Position numbers and translations under genes: made by a program. The notes under the pieces were generated by a model. It was given only the letters and a program-made list of their open reading frames with translations, was not told the DNA's origin and did not search any database. From contig JADGNY010000009.1 in the NCBI GenBank assembly GCA_017883235.1, positions 25,534-89,533 on the forward strand: 64,000 nt of DNA, read 5' to 3'. Positions 19,557-28,959 of this stretch are shown piece after piece; position 1 is the stretch's first letter; the number at the start of each line of letters is the position of its first letter. The stretch comes from Thermoanaerobaculia bacterium. GTDB lineage: Bacteria; Acidobacteriota; Thermoanaerobaculia; Gp7-AA8.

Positions 19557-21083
19557 TTACAACCCCTTCTGAAACGACTCCGCGAGTGCCTGGCGGTCGA
19601 TCTTGCCATTGGGGTTTCTTGGCAGCTCATCGACTCTTCGGTATACGGTCGGAATCATGTACTTGGGCAGTACTTTTGCGAGTTCTGCGCGGATGACTGC
19701 CGCAGTGATTTCCGGTGGCGCTTCATAGAAGAGGCCGATCTCCTTTCTATCCTTGTCGTAGAGGACGCAGACATTCCGGATGCTCTTGATGCTGGTGCAC
19801 GCCAGCTCGATCTCCGCAAGCTCGATTCGGTAGCCGAGATGTTTGATCTGGAAATCGCGCCGTCCCTTGAACATCAATTCGCCGCGATCGTTGCGGAAGA
19901 CGAGGTCGCCGGTCCTGTATATCAGTTCGGGATAATGCGGGTTGAGAGGATTCTGAACAAACGCGCGGGCCGTCTGCTCTGGATTGTTCCAGTAGCCAAG
20001 AGCCAGGGAGCTACCGCGGATACACAATTCACCCATCTCGTTGATTGCGCAAGGCCTGCTCTCGTCATTGAGAACAAGAACGTCGGTGTTGCGGCACGGA
20101 AAGCCGATGGGGAGAGGTTCATCGTCCCGCATTTCACGATCGACGACAAAATATGTGCAGTCGACGGTAATTTCGATCGGTCCGTAAAGGTTGACGAATT
20201 GACTTTCTGGCAACTGCCGCCGCCAATGGTTCAACTGCCGGGTGGGAAATACTTCGCCCGCGAAAAAGACCATGCGCAGGCTGCTCAGGTCGGCGGCATG
20301 TAGCACGTCCAGATTGGCCATGTTCACCATGATCGTCGGAACCCAGAAGAGGAAGGTCACGCGGTGTTCCGCCAGGAACTCGACCAACTTCACCGGAAAT
20401 GCAGCCAGCGGCTCCGGAATGATGACGATCACGCATCCCCGAGCCAAGGCGACGTACAACTCGAGGGTGAAGATGTCGAAGTAAAACGGAGAGAGGCTGC
20501 CGATAATCGTGTGGCCATCGAACGTAAACCGCCCAACGACCCAGTCGATGAAGTCGATGACGCTGCGATGGTGCATCACTACGCTCTTTGGCACCCCAGT
20601 CGATCCTGATGTGTTGATCAGGCACATCGGATCGGTATCGACACAAGAGTGATATGCATCGATGTGGTCCCGCGAGTCTGCGTCTGCGGAGGGGATCTCC
20701 TCGATGCAAAGGACCTGAGATGCCCCAATGCCGAGAGCAATGACTTCATCGCGACGCGACAGCTCAGTAATAACGAAGGTGGGCGTGACGTTGTCGAGAA
20801 TCTTCTTCTGTCGGGAGGTGGGAGTCTTGATGTCCAGATTGGCATAAATGTTTCCGCTGTAGAGAATTCCGAGATCGGCGATGATGGTCCACGCGGATTT
20901 CGGAAGGAAGACCGCAAAAGGCGTATTTCGAACAGCCGTCCGCCGGGCGATCAGAGAAGCACAACGCCGGCTGAGATCCGCGAGATCTGCAAATGAATAC
21001 GTCGCGGTGCCGTCCACGATTGCTGTGGAATCGGGCATCGTCTGAAGTGTCGTTTCAAGATATTCGAGTACGTTGATCTGCAT
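19557..21083 (-). CDS. AMP-forming ligase / adenylation-domain protein (DltA-like)
   Basis: LINTSGSTGVPKSVVMHH; FAGEVFPTRQLNHWRR; YRTGDLVFRNDRGELMFKGRRDFQIKHLGYRIELAEIE; LPRNPNGKIDRQAL. Confidence 0.9.
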   Translation of the reverse strand: MQINVLEYLETTLQTMPDSTAIVDGTATYSFADLADLSRRCASLIARRTAVRNTPFAVFLPKSAWTIIADLGILYSGNIYANLDIKTPTSRQKKILDNVTPTFVITELSRRDEVIALGIGASQVLCIEEIPSADADSRDHIDAYHSCVDTDPMCLINTSGSTGVPKSVVMHHRSVIDFIDWVVGRFTFDGHTIIGSLSPFYFDIFTLELYVALARGCVIVIIPEPLAAFPVKLVEFLAEHRVTFLFWVPTIMVNMANLDVLHAADLSSLRMVFFAGEVFPTRQLNHWRRQLPESQFVNLYGPIEITVDCTYFVVDREMRDDEPLPIGFPCRNTDVLVLNDESRPCAINEMGELCIRGSSLALGYWNNPEQTARAFVQNPLNPHYPELIYRTGDLVFRNDRGELMFKGRRDFQIKHLGYRIELAEIELACTSIKSIRNVCVLYDKDRKEIGLFYEAPPEITAAVIRAELAKVLPKYMIPTVYRRVDELPRNPNGKIDRQALAESFQKGL

Positions 21084-21094
21084 GTAGGTGTTTG

Positions 21095-22045
21095 TTAAGA
21101 GGCGGCCTCGGAAACTCTAGAAAGATTGCACAGTTCCCGGACCACGTAGAGTGGTCGTCTCTTGGTTTCCTCGAAGACTTTGCCGAGGTAGAGTCCGATG
21201 ATCCCGAGGTCGGCTAAGATTACACCTGCGAGAAAAAACAGCGACACTATGACGCTCGTCCATCCGGCTACGTTGACGCTATAAATATAGTATCTGATTC
21301 CCAGCCAGCATGCATACAGGGCCGAAAGCACTGAAGTCAGGAAGCCCAGCTTAATCGAAATACGCAAGGGTCGATCGGACTGCGAGACGAGCGAATCGAG
21401 GGCGAACCGTAAGGCTTTGAGAAAGGTGTAACTAGTCGTTCCGGCGTAGCGAGTGGAGTGAACGACCTCCACATACGCAGTTCGAAACCCCAGCCATAAC
21501 ATCAGAAGGCCAAACGATCGCGTGCGCTCGCGAAGCGCTCGAAAATGATCGGCTACCTGAAGTGTGAAGATCGAAAAATTCGACAGGCCTTCCTTGACGT
21601 GTACGCCCGATAACGCATTGATGAGGCGCGTGAATAGCCGCGAGTAGAGCTTCTTCAGGAACGGATCCCGGCGATTTCCGCGGGTGGCGAATACGACGTC
21701 GTAGCCTTCCTGCGCTTTTGCGTACAGCCGCAGAAGTTCTTCCGGTTGGTCCTGAAGGTCAGCGTCCATTACCACAACCCAGTCGCCGCGCGCGTAATCG
21801 ATCCCGGCCGCGATTGCAAAGTGCTGGCCGAAGTTGCGAGAGAGGTTGACGCCCTTGACTCGCGGGTCGGAGGCGGCCAGCTCGCTGATGATGCGCCAAT
21901 CATTCTCCGGGCTGGCATCGTTGACAAGGATGATTTCGAAGTCGGGATTCAGTTGCTCCAGCGTCAGGCAAAGGCGCCTGTACAACTCTTTCAGGCAGCC
22001 TGCGCAACGGTAGGCCGGCGCAACGACTGAGATCATCGGGCTCAT
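21095..22045 (-). CDS. Glycosyltransferase family 2, ArnC/DPM synthase-like with C-terminal TMs
   Basis: MISVVAPAYRCAGCLKELYRRL; WVVVMDADLQDQPEELLRLYAKAQEGYDVVFATRGNR; two C-terminal TM segments. Confidence 0.9.
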   Translation of the reverse strand: MSPMISVVAPAYRCAGCLKELYRRLCLTLEQLNPDFEIILVNDASPENDWRIISELAASDPRVKGVNLSRNFGQHFAIAAGIDYARGDWVVVMDADLQDQPEELLRLYAKAQEGYDVVFATRGNRRDPFLKKLYSRLFTRLINALSGVHVKEGLSNFSIFTLQVADHFRALRERTRSFGLLMLWLGFRTAYVEVVHSTRYAGTTSYTFLKALRFALDSLVSQSDRPLRISIKLGFLTSVLSALYACWLGIRYYIYSVNVAGWTSVIVSLFFLAGVILADLGIIGLYLGKVFEETKRRPLYVVRELCNLSRVSEAAS

Positions 22046-22331
22046 CCAGGAATCTTTGGTGGTCAATTGCTTTCCGGGAGCAGCGGGCAAGGTGACACGT
22101 CTCTGCGCCTCATCGGAGCCGGTCTGGCAATGCTTTGAGGAGAGGATCTGCGCGATCGCGTCCTGTCCATACTCGGGACCCGGAGCCGTGGCATCGAGAA
22201 CAGGACTGCTCATGGAGGCACTTTATGCGAACATTTCCGAGAGTGCCAGCCCCAATAGTGTTGGCGCGCCGTCTAGCTATCTTGCTTGATCCGTTTTAGC
22301 ATCTTCGAATGCCCACCTCGGGAGAGATCGC

Positions 22332-23465
22332 GTGACCCCGATTCCCTTCAACAAGCCTTCCGTCGAGGGGCGGGAGATCGAGCTGGTGCGTGAGTCGATT
22401 GCCAACGGGCACATCTCCGGCGATGGCGCCTTCACCAGACAGGCCAACGGCATGCTCGAGGCGATCCTCGGAGTACCGAAGGTGCTGCTCACGACGTCCT
22501 GCACGCACGCTCTGGAGATGGCGGCCATCCTTCTCGATCTCGAGCCCGGCGATGAGGTGATCGTCCCTTCCTTTACGTTCGTATCCGGCGTCAACGCTTT
22601 CGTCCTGCGAGGTGCGAAGCCTGTCTTCGCCGACATCCGTCCGGACACGCTCAACATCGACGAGAACCAGCTCGAAGGGCTCATCACACCGCGTACGCGA
22701 GCGATCGCTCCCGTGCACTACGCAGGCGTCGGCTGCGAGATGGATGCGATCATGGGAATCGCCGCGAAGCATCGCATCGACGTCATCGAAGACAACGCTC
22801 ACGGCCTCTTCGGGCGGTATCGTGGCAAGCTCCTCGGCACGTTCGGCCGCCTGGCTACGCAAAGCTTCCACGAGACGAAGAACATCAACTGCGGCGAGGG
22901 TGGAGCGCTCGTCATCAACGATCCGGCGCTCATCGAACGGGCGGAGGTCATCCGTGAGAAGGGGACGAACCGCAGCCGCTTCTTTCGCGGTCAGGTCGAC
23001 AAATACACATGGGTCGATATCGGATCGAGTTATCTCCCCTCGGACATGCTGGCCGCGTATCTGGTCGGCCAGATGGAGATGGCCGAGGTCATTCAGGCGA
23101 AGCGGAAACGCGTGTGGGAGCGGTATGACGCGGAGCTTGCGGGTTGGGTAGCTGCGCACGGCATCCGCGGGCCGTCGGTGCCGGCCGGCTGTGAACAGCC
23201 TTACCATATGTACTACCTGCTGTTTGACACTCTGGCCGCGCGTACGTCGATGATCGCTCACCTGCGCGCGCACGACATTGTCGCGGTGTTTCACTACCTT
23301 CCGCTGAATACTTCGGAGATGGGCGTGCGCTTCGGTGGGCGGCCCGGCCAATGCCCGGTCGCGGAGAGCGTGAGCGACCGGTTGCTTCGCCTTCCGTTCT
23401 ACAACAACCTCACGGACGATGATCAGAGCCGCGTGATCGACGCGATCCATTCATGGCATCGATGA
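22332..23465 (+). CDS. rffA: dTDP-4-amino-4,6-dideoxygalactose transaminase (WecE/RffA-like, DegT/DnrJ/EryC1/StrS)
   Basis: IPFNKPSVEGREIELV...GHISGDGAFT...PVHYAGVGCEMDAIM...SFHETKNINCGEGGALVIND...GTNRSRFFRGQVDKYTWVDIGSSYLPSDMLAAYL, strongly WecE-like along its length. Confidence 0.9.
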   Translation: MTPIPFNKPSVEGREIELVRESIANGHISGDGAFTRQANGMLEAILGVPKVLLTTSCTHALEMAAILLDLEPGDEVIVPSFTFVSGVNAFVLRGAKPVFADIRPDTLNIDENQLEGLITPRTRAIAPVHYAGVGCEMDAIMGIAAKHRIDVIEDNAHGLFGRYRGKLLGTFGRLATQSFHETKNINCGEGGALVINDPALIERAEVIREKGTNRSRFFRGQVDKYTWVDIGSSYLPSDMLAAYLVGQMEMAEVIQAKRKRVWERYDAELAGWVAAHGIRGPSVPAGCEQPYHMYYLLFDTLAARTSMIAHLRAHDIVAVFHYLPLNTSEMGVRFGGRPGQCPVAESVSDRLLRLPFYNNLTDDDQSRVIDAIHSWHR

Positions 23466-23479
23466 TCGGCTGCCCCACG

Positions 23480-24592
23480 ATGAAGAAGACGATCATCGCC
23501 GCTGCCGTCCTGCTGGATGCGGTAGTTCTGGTCCATCTTGCCGGCAGCGTCGTTGCGGCGCTCGTCTTCGTCGTCTTCGTCGCCGCATTTCTCCTTCCTG
23601 CGTGTGCGCTGGTTCTGCGCCTTCCACACTTGCGCGCGATGCCACCTGATCTGCGCCTCACGGCTGCGAGTGTGCTGGTCCTGGTGCTGGTCGTACCTTG
23701 GTTTTTCGTGCGCAAGCTCTTCCCGTTTGCTCCGGCGTTTGCGGACGTCGTGGCTTGCGTGATTCTCATCGGCGCCGCAGCGAAGTTCGGCGCCGTCTCA
23801 GCCACGATCGAGGAGCTCGGTCCGGCATTGAGTCGGTCGCGGTTCGTCGTGTCGATCGTACTTCCTCTCCTGTTCGCGCTGGCGTGGCTCGGATACGGTG
23901 TTCCCGCCGGCAAGGACGTGCTGTTCCATGGCCTTTTCGGCACCTATCGCGGCAAGCTCCTGGGCACGTTCGGATGCATGGCCACGCAGAGTTTCCACGA
24001 GACAAAGAACATCAACTGCGGCGAGGGGGGCGCGCTCGTGATCAACGATCCTTCCCTCGTCGAGCGTGCCGAGATCATCCGCGAAAAGGGGACGAACCGC
24101 AGCCGCTTCTTCCGCGGTCAGGTCGACAAGTACACATGGGTCGATATCGGCTCCAGCTACCTGCCATCCGACATGCTCGCGGCCTACCTGGCCGGACAAC
24201 TCGAGAAAGCGGAGGTCATCCAGGCCAAAAGGCGGCGCGTCTGGGAGCGATATGCCGCCGCGCTGCCGGAATGGGCGAAGTCGCACGGCGTGCGGATGCC
24301 TGTCGTGCCCGATCACTGCGAGCAGCCGTACCACATGTTCTATCTGCTCTTTCAATGTCTTGACGACCGGCAGGAGGCGATGGCCTGGCTCCGGCAGCAC
24401 GACATCCACGCCGTCTTTCACTATCTGCCTTTGAACGCCTCGATGATGGGGGCGCGCTTCGATGCGCGAGAGGGTGACTGTCCGGTAGCTGAGGAGGTCA
24501 GCGATCGGCTGTTGCGGCTGCCGTTTTACAACGGCCTCCAGGAGCATGATCAGGACCGCGTCATCGAGACGCTCCTCTCATGGCGCCGCTGA
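23480..24592 (+). pseudogene. Chimeric ORF: N-terminal polytopic membrane-protein segment fused to the C-terminal part of a second RffA/WecE-like aminotransferase
   Basis: MKKTIIAAAVLLDAVVLVHLAGS...YGVPAGKDVLFHGLFG (TM) joins TYRGKLLGTFGCMATQSFHETKNINCGEGG (aminotransferase); N-terminal third of the aminotransferase is missing. Confidence 0.75.
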
Positions 24593-25525
24593 GCGGAGGC
24601 GATCGAGCCACGCCGCGCCACGGCCCGCGTTTTTCCAGCCGATGGCTCGGGCCACGATCTCGTAGATACGCAGGTCGCGTGCGTCTGCGATTTCACGTGC
24701 CAGCTTCACGAGGAGGCGCGATTCATCGCTGAGCCCCGCCGCGCCGCATTGCCGGGCGATGTGAAAAAGCTCGCGGGCGAACTGGCGAAATTCGGGCGAG
24801 GCAGGATCGATCCCGGCGCGGCGCGCGTGCGAAGCGATCAGAGCATGCGCCCGCGCGCGGTCTCGCATCGCCGCAGTGTTCAACGGCACCGCCTCGTGCT
24901 CGCGTACCTCGCACACCCATTCTTCGCAAAACGCCAGACGAACACCGGCCGAGGCGATGCGGCAGTCGTATTCCCAATCCTCTTCGATGCGAAGATCTGT
25001 CCACGGACCGGCTTCCGCGATCAGTGACGCGCGATACAGCGGCGTCGGCGTGTCCCACCAGCGCATCGTGAGCATTGAGGGGAACATCGTCTCGATCCGC
25101 TCGCCGGAACGCTTCCATGGCAGCGGTTCGACTCGGCCGTGGTGACGCCGAAAGCGTGTCCATCCGTAGGCGGCGCCGCATTCCGGCGCCGCTTCGAGGG
25201 CTGAGACCTGCGTTGCGAATTTGCGCGGCAGAAGAATGTCGTCGCTGTCGAGATGTTGCATGTAGTCACCGCGCGCGGCCAGGCGTCCTGCCTCGCGCGC
25301 CTGTCCCGGACCGCCGTTCGCGATGTGGATGACGCGCACGATCCCGCGGTGCTGTTCGGCCAGCGTGTCGGCAATGGACGGAGTCTCGTCCGTCGATCCG
25401 TCGTCGACGATGATGATCTCGATCGGGCGATGCGTCTGGGCGAGGACGCTCTCGACTGCTTCGATCAGCAGGGCCGGTCTGTTGAAGACCGGGATGATCG
25501 TCGTCACTAACCGGGATTGAGACAC
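24578..25525 (-). CDS. Glycosyltransferase family 2
   Basis: VSQSRLVTTIIPVFNRPALLIEAVESVLAQTHRPIEIIIVDDGSTDET. Confidence 0.9.
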   Translation of the reverse strand: MSQSRLVTTIIPVFNRPALLIEAVESVLAQTHRPIEIIIVDDGSTDETPSIADTLAEQHRGIVRVIHIANGGPGQAREAGRLAARGDYMQHLDSDDILLPRKFATQVSALEAAPECGAAYGWTRFRRHHGRVEPLPWKRSGERIETMFPSMLTMRWWDTPTPLYRASLIAEAGPWTDLRIEEDWEYDCRIASAGVRLAFCEEWVCEVREHEAVPLNTAAMRDRARAHALIASHARRAGIDPASPEFRQFARELFHIARQCGAAGLSDESRLLVKLAREIADARDLRIYEIVARAIGWKNAGRGAAWLDRLRSAAP

Positions 25526-25650
25526 CGCGGCAAGGATAGCAACCGGAGAGCCTGGTGAGAATCTCGCGCGATCGAGCGGGTGGAATGATGGGCCACAGTG
25601 GATTGGGTGCCACGACCTTGAATCGCCGGGTCGGAGGAGATGTCCGAGCA

Positions 25651-26925
25651 ATGTACAATCGCCTGTGGATGAGAGCCGGCGAGCACAAGTTCTGGCTTGA
25701 CACTGCCATCATCGCTCTGATCGCCGCGGCCGCGCGCCTGATCTTCCTTCGATGGCTTCCGCCTGGAGCTGAATCGGTCGATCTGCATTCGTGGCAGAAG
25801 GTCGCCGCGGAACTGCACGCGGGGCGGAATCCCTATCAGACGACGCCCTTTCTGAACTGGCCACCGCTGTGGATGCAGATCATTGCGGTCGTCGCCAAAG
25901 CGTCGCGAGTGTTGCAGATTCCATTCGAAACACTGCTTCGACTCGTTCTGATTACGTCTGACGTGGCTGTGGTGATCGTCACCCATCGGGTCGCCGTTTT
26001 TATGGAGCTGCCAAAGGCGCGATCGATCGTGCTCATCGGTCTTGCCCTGAACCCGATCGCCATTCTGCTCGTTTGCCAGCATGCGAATTTCGACACCCTC
26101 GTGGCGCTGGCAATCGTGCTCTCCATCATCGCCCTCCTTCGATTTGGCGTCTCGCAGCAACCCGTCCACTGGCTATTTGCCGCGCTCGCGCTCGGAATCG
26201 GAATCCTGACGAAAACCATTCCGATGATTCTCGTTCCGTTGTTATCGGCCCACTGGAAGAAGCTTGACCATCCCACTCGCATTCTCGGCGCGTTCCTGCT
26301 CATTGGACCCGTCACCCTGGGTCTGAGCGTCCTGATCGCGCTTGCTCCGCACGCGATCTTCCAGCACGTCATTCAGTATCGATCACTCGGTGGAGTCTTC
26401 GGCGTGAGCGGCATCCTCGCCGCAACCGTGAAACCGCAGCCGGCCAGGCTGGTGAGGATCGCCCTTTTACTCACTCTCGCCGCAATTGTCCTGCTAACGT
26501 CCGTTAGGGCGGCAAGGTGTGAATCGAAGGATTCCTGCCGGCTCATACTCCTTGGCGCCTTCCTGCTGATCAGTATCATCGTTCTCGGCCCTGGTTATGG
26601 CCCGCAATACATCACCTGGTTCTTACCTCTCCTGGCATTGACGGCCAGCTCGTTCGACGGTACCTGGCGCCTTGTTCTGATGGTGTGGGCATCGATTGCC
26701 ACCCTCACATACCTTGTCGAGTATCTCCTCCTGCCGTCGCATGGTGCGCTCCTTTTCCACCTTCTCCCCAGTCAGAGTTTCGGCTGGACGAGCGCACTTG
26801 CCACTCCTTTAGGACTCACTCTTCTCCGCCTGCCGCTGTTTTTCAGCTATTGCATGTTGTGGGCAAAAGCGGGCGCGCTCTTAATGGAGCCCGAGCCGCA
26901 GCCTGTGAACGTGTCAGGCTGCTGA
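25651..26925 (+). CDS. Polytopic membrane GT-C-like mannosyltransferase/glucosyltransferase
   Basis: About 424 aa, many TM helices; ARNPYQTTPFLNWPPLWM and GLALNPIAILLVCQHANFDTLVAL resemble GT-C (ALG6/ALG8, DUF2029-type) proteins. Confidence 0.6.
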   Translation: MYNRLWMRAGEHKFWLDTAIIALIAAAARLIFLRWLPPGAESVDLHSWQKVAAELHAGRNPYQTTPFLNWPPLWMQIIAVVAKASRVLQIPFETLLRLVLITSDVAVVIVTHRVAVFMELPKARSIVLIGLALNPIAILLVCQHANFDTLVALAIVLSIIALLRFGVSQQPVHWLFAALALGIGILTKTIPMILVPLLSAHWKKLDHPTRILGAFLLIGPVTLGLSVLIALAPHAIFQHVIQYRSLGGVFGVSGILAATVKPQPARLVRIALLLTLAAIVLLTSVRAARCESKDSCRLILLGAFLLISIIVLGPGYGPQYITWFLPLLALTASSFDGTWRLVLMVWASIATLTYLVEYLLLPSHGALLFHLLPSQSFGWTSALATPLGLTLLRLPLFFSYCMLWAKAGALLMEPEPQPVNVSGC

Positions 26926-27003
26926 AAGGAACGGGCTGGCGCCCTTCTTCAGGTGATTCGCTGAACCAATTTCCGGTGATCTACCGGTCCACGCCAGAGC
27001 AGG

Positions 27004-27903
27004 TCACCTCACGCAGACTGAGCATTGCGTTCTGCCACGAAACAGATGCTCGCCGTCCGATAGAGCGCTTCGAGGTTCCTGTCGCGTTGCGACGGGCGGA
27101 AGAACGCCCGTGGTGCAAGAAACGGGGTCGCTCGAGCGAATCGATGCAGGATCTCGATCAACACTCGCGTTACGCGCGGATAGCGGCCCATCGTCGCAAG
27201 AGCATGGAGGGTGTCGTACGAGGGCCAGATGCGCCTGACCGTAAAACCGCTCGCCTGAAGCAGGGCCAGAACACCAAAGGGTGTGTGGTGAAAGTACGAG
27301 TCGTGGAAGGGCTCGCCTTGCGAAACCGCCCCAAAGAACAGACCCTGTGGCGCGAGGACGCGTGCCACCTCCGAGACTGCCATGTAGGGGTTGTGAAGGT
27401 GTTCGAGGACCGCGTAGGAGATGACAAATTCGAACGAGGCATCGCTGAAAGGAAGCGCGTGTGCATCGGCGAGGATGTTCGCTTTCGGCGAGGTGTAGTC
27501 CACGCCTGCGTAGCGGAGGCCATAGGGCGCTGCCACCGGCTCCTGGTCGCGCGAGCCACATCCCAGGTCCGAGCAGGCGGTCTCCGACGTGCAGCGATTC
27601 GGCGACCGCGGAGAAAAGCTCGGCGGAATTGCGAATGGCGCGCGGTCCTGTGTACGTCATCGCCGGGCGGGCCACCAAACAGTTCTTCATTTCTTTCACG
27701 GCCGTCGAGCCAATGGGCAGGCGAAGCGTTCGCAAGCGCGGACGCTGGGGACGAAGATCGAGCGGTTCGCTCAAAGGCGCAGCGAAGCCGCAGGCACATC
27801 GAGCTTGAGGCAATTCCAAAGGCTCGTTGCATCCGGGGCAGATCAGACGATCGACATACCAAGGCTCAGCCACGGGCGGAAAGTATGGCTCAATTCGTGC
27901 CAC
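27004..27903 (-). pseudogene. Class I SAM-dependent methyltransferase, frameshifted
   Basis: N-terminal WYVDRLICPGCNEPLELPQ...LRTLRLPIGSTAVKEMKNCLVARP in one frame and PYGLRYAGVDYTSPKANILADAHALPFSDASFEFVISYAVLEHLHNPY in another; intact paralogue at 33589..34596 locates a 1-nt insertion near 27569. Confidence 0.75.
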
Positions 27904-27999
27904 CTGAGGTGCGATCGCCTTTCTGGTCGCCTTTGAGCCACTTGGGCTCGTGGATGATCTATCGATCGGTGTTGCGATCCAGTCCGCCGGGCACCACCG

Positions 28000-28959
28000 T
28001 CAGTTCCGGATGAGCCGGGAAAGCTCTTGCGCGAAGAAAGGAGCGGCAGAATCGCTGAGATGCCCACCGTCAGGAAAATTTCGCCGGTCTCCTCGCAGCG
28101 CGTCATAAGTCGCGGTGTTGAAATCGATCACAAGCTCATCGCTGCGGAAGAATGGGAGGATTCTCCGCTGATACTGGCGGTACGCCTCGGCTGTGGTTAG
28201 CCACTCTTCGCGATTAACGGGCGGAATGACCGCGACCACACGTGCCCCGGCAGCTCTTGCCGACGCCACCAGTTGGGCGTACTCGGCCAGCGATCGCTGG
28301 TCAACCGCAAACGACTCTCCTCTGGCCATGGTTCGTGCATGCCAGGGGCGTTCGGGTCTCTGGAACAATCTTCGGCCGAACTCATTCCACTCCTGGCGGG
28401 CTACATGATTCTGCTCTCGCCGGCGCGCGTGGTAGGTCTTCAACAATTCAAGCGAACCGAGGGCACTCCAGTAGTCACTCCTGGTTATGTACGGAGTCTT
28501 TCGGCCGCTGGTCGCTGTCAGGTAAGGGTGAATACAGAAAAGGACGAGCTTCGGAGCCCGGCGTTTCAAGACGTTATCGAGAAGCAGCCGTTCCTCGGAT
28601 ATGTCGCCCCCTTCGAGTGAGAGGTTGTAGGTTTGCGGCTCCATCAAGCCAGTATCCCAATTGTCCGTGAGCGACGAACCCACGAGCACGGCGTCGAAGT
28701 GTTCGGGCACATATCGGAGGCTCAACAGGTACTTCGACCACCGCTCATTGGTGTAGACGAGTAGGCCGGACTTGGAATGGAACAGCCCCATCGGATCGGC
28801 CCAGTAGTTGATCGCGACGAACGCACCGCCCGCGACGGCGACCGTGATGATCACCAGGCAGGACCAGAACGCTGCAGTCATCCGCGAACCATCGGTGCGA
28901 GGATAGTCGCTACGCTCGGCCACCGAGTCAGAATCGGAAGTAGATGAAGTCAGTGGCAT
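28000..28959 (-). CDS. SGNH/AlgX-DltD-like secreted or membrane-anchored protein (putative acyl-transfer partner of MBOAT)
   Basis: N-terminal TM, VLVGSSLTDNWDTGLM, C-terminal DGGHLSDSAAPFFAQEL; adjacent to MBOAT. Confidence 0.6.
   Translation of the reverse strand: MPLTSSTSDSDSVAERSDYPRTDGSRMTAAFWSCLVIITVAVAGGAFVAINYWADPMGLFHSKSGLLVYTNERWSKYLLSLRYVPEHFDAVLVGSSLTDNWDTGLMEPQTYNLSLEGGDISEERLLLDNVLKRRAPKLVLFCIHPYLTATSGRKTPYITRSDYWSALGSLELLKTYHARRREQNHVARQEWNEFGRRLFQRPERPWHARTMARGESFAVDQRSLAEYAQLVASARAAGARVVAVIPPVNREEWLTTAEAYRQYQRRILPFFRSDELVIDFNTATYDALRGDRRNFPDGGHLSDSAAPFFAQELSRLIRN

Noticed and set aside
13274-21083. Type II polyketide or full fatty-acid biosynthesis cluster
   Set aside because: Only KASIII-type condensing enzymes seen, no KAS I/II or chain-length-factor pair, and surroundings are glycosyltransferases.
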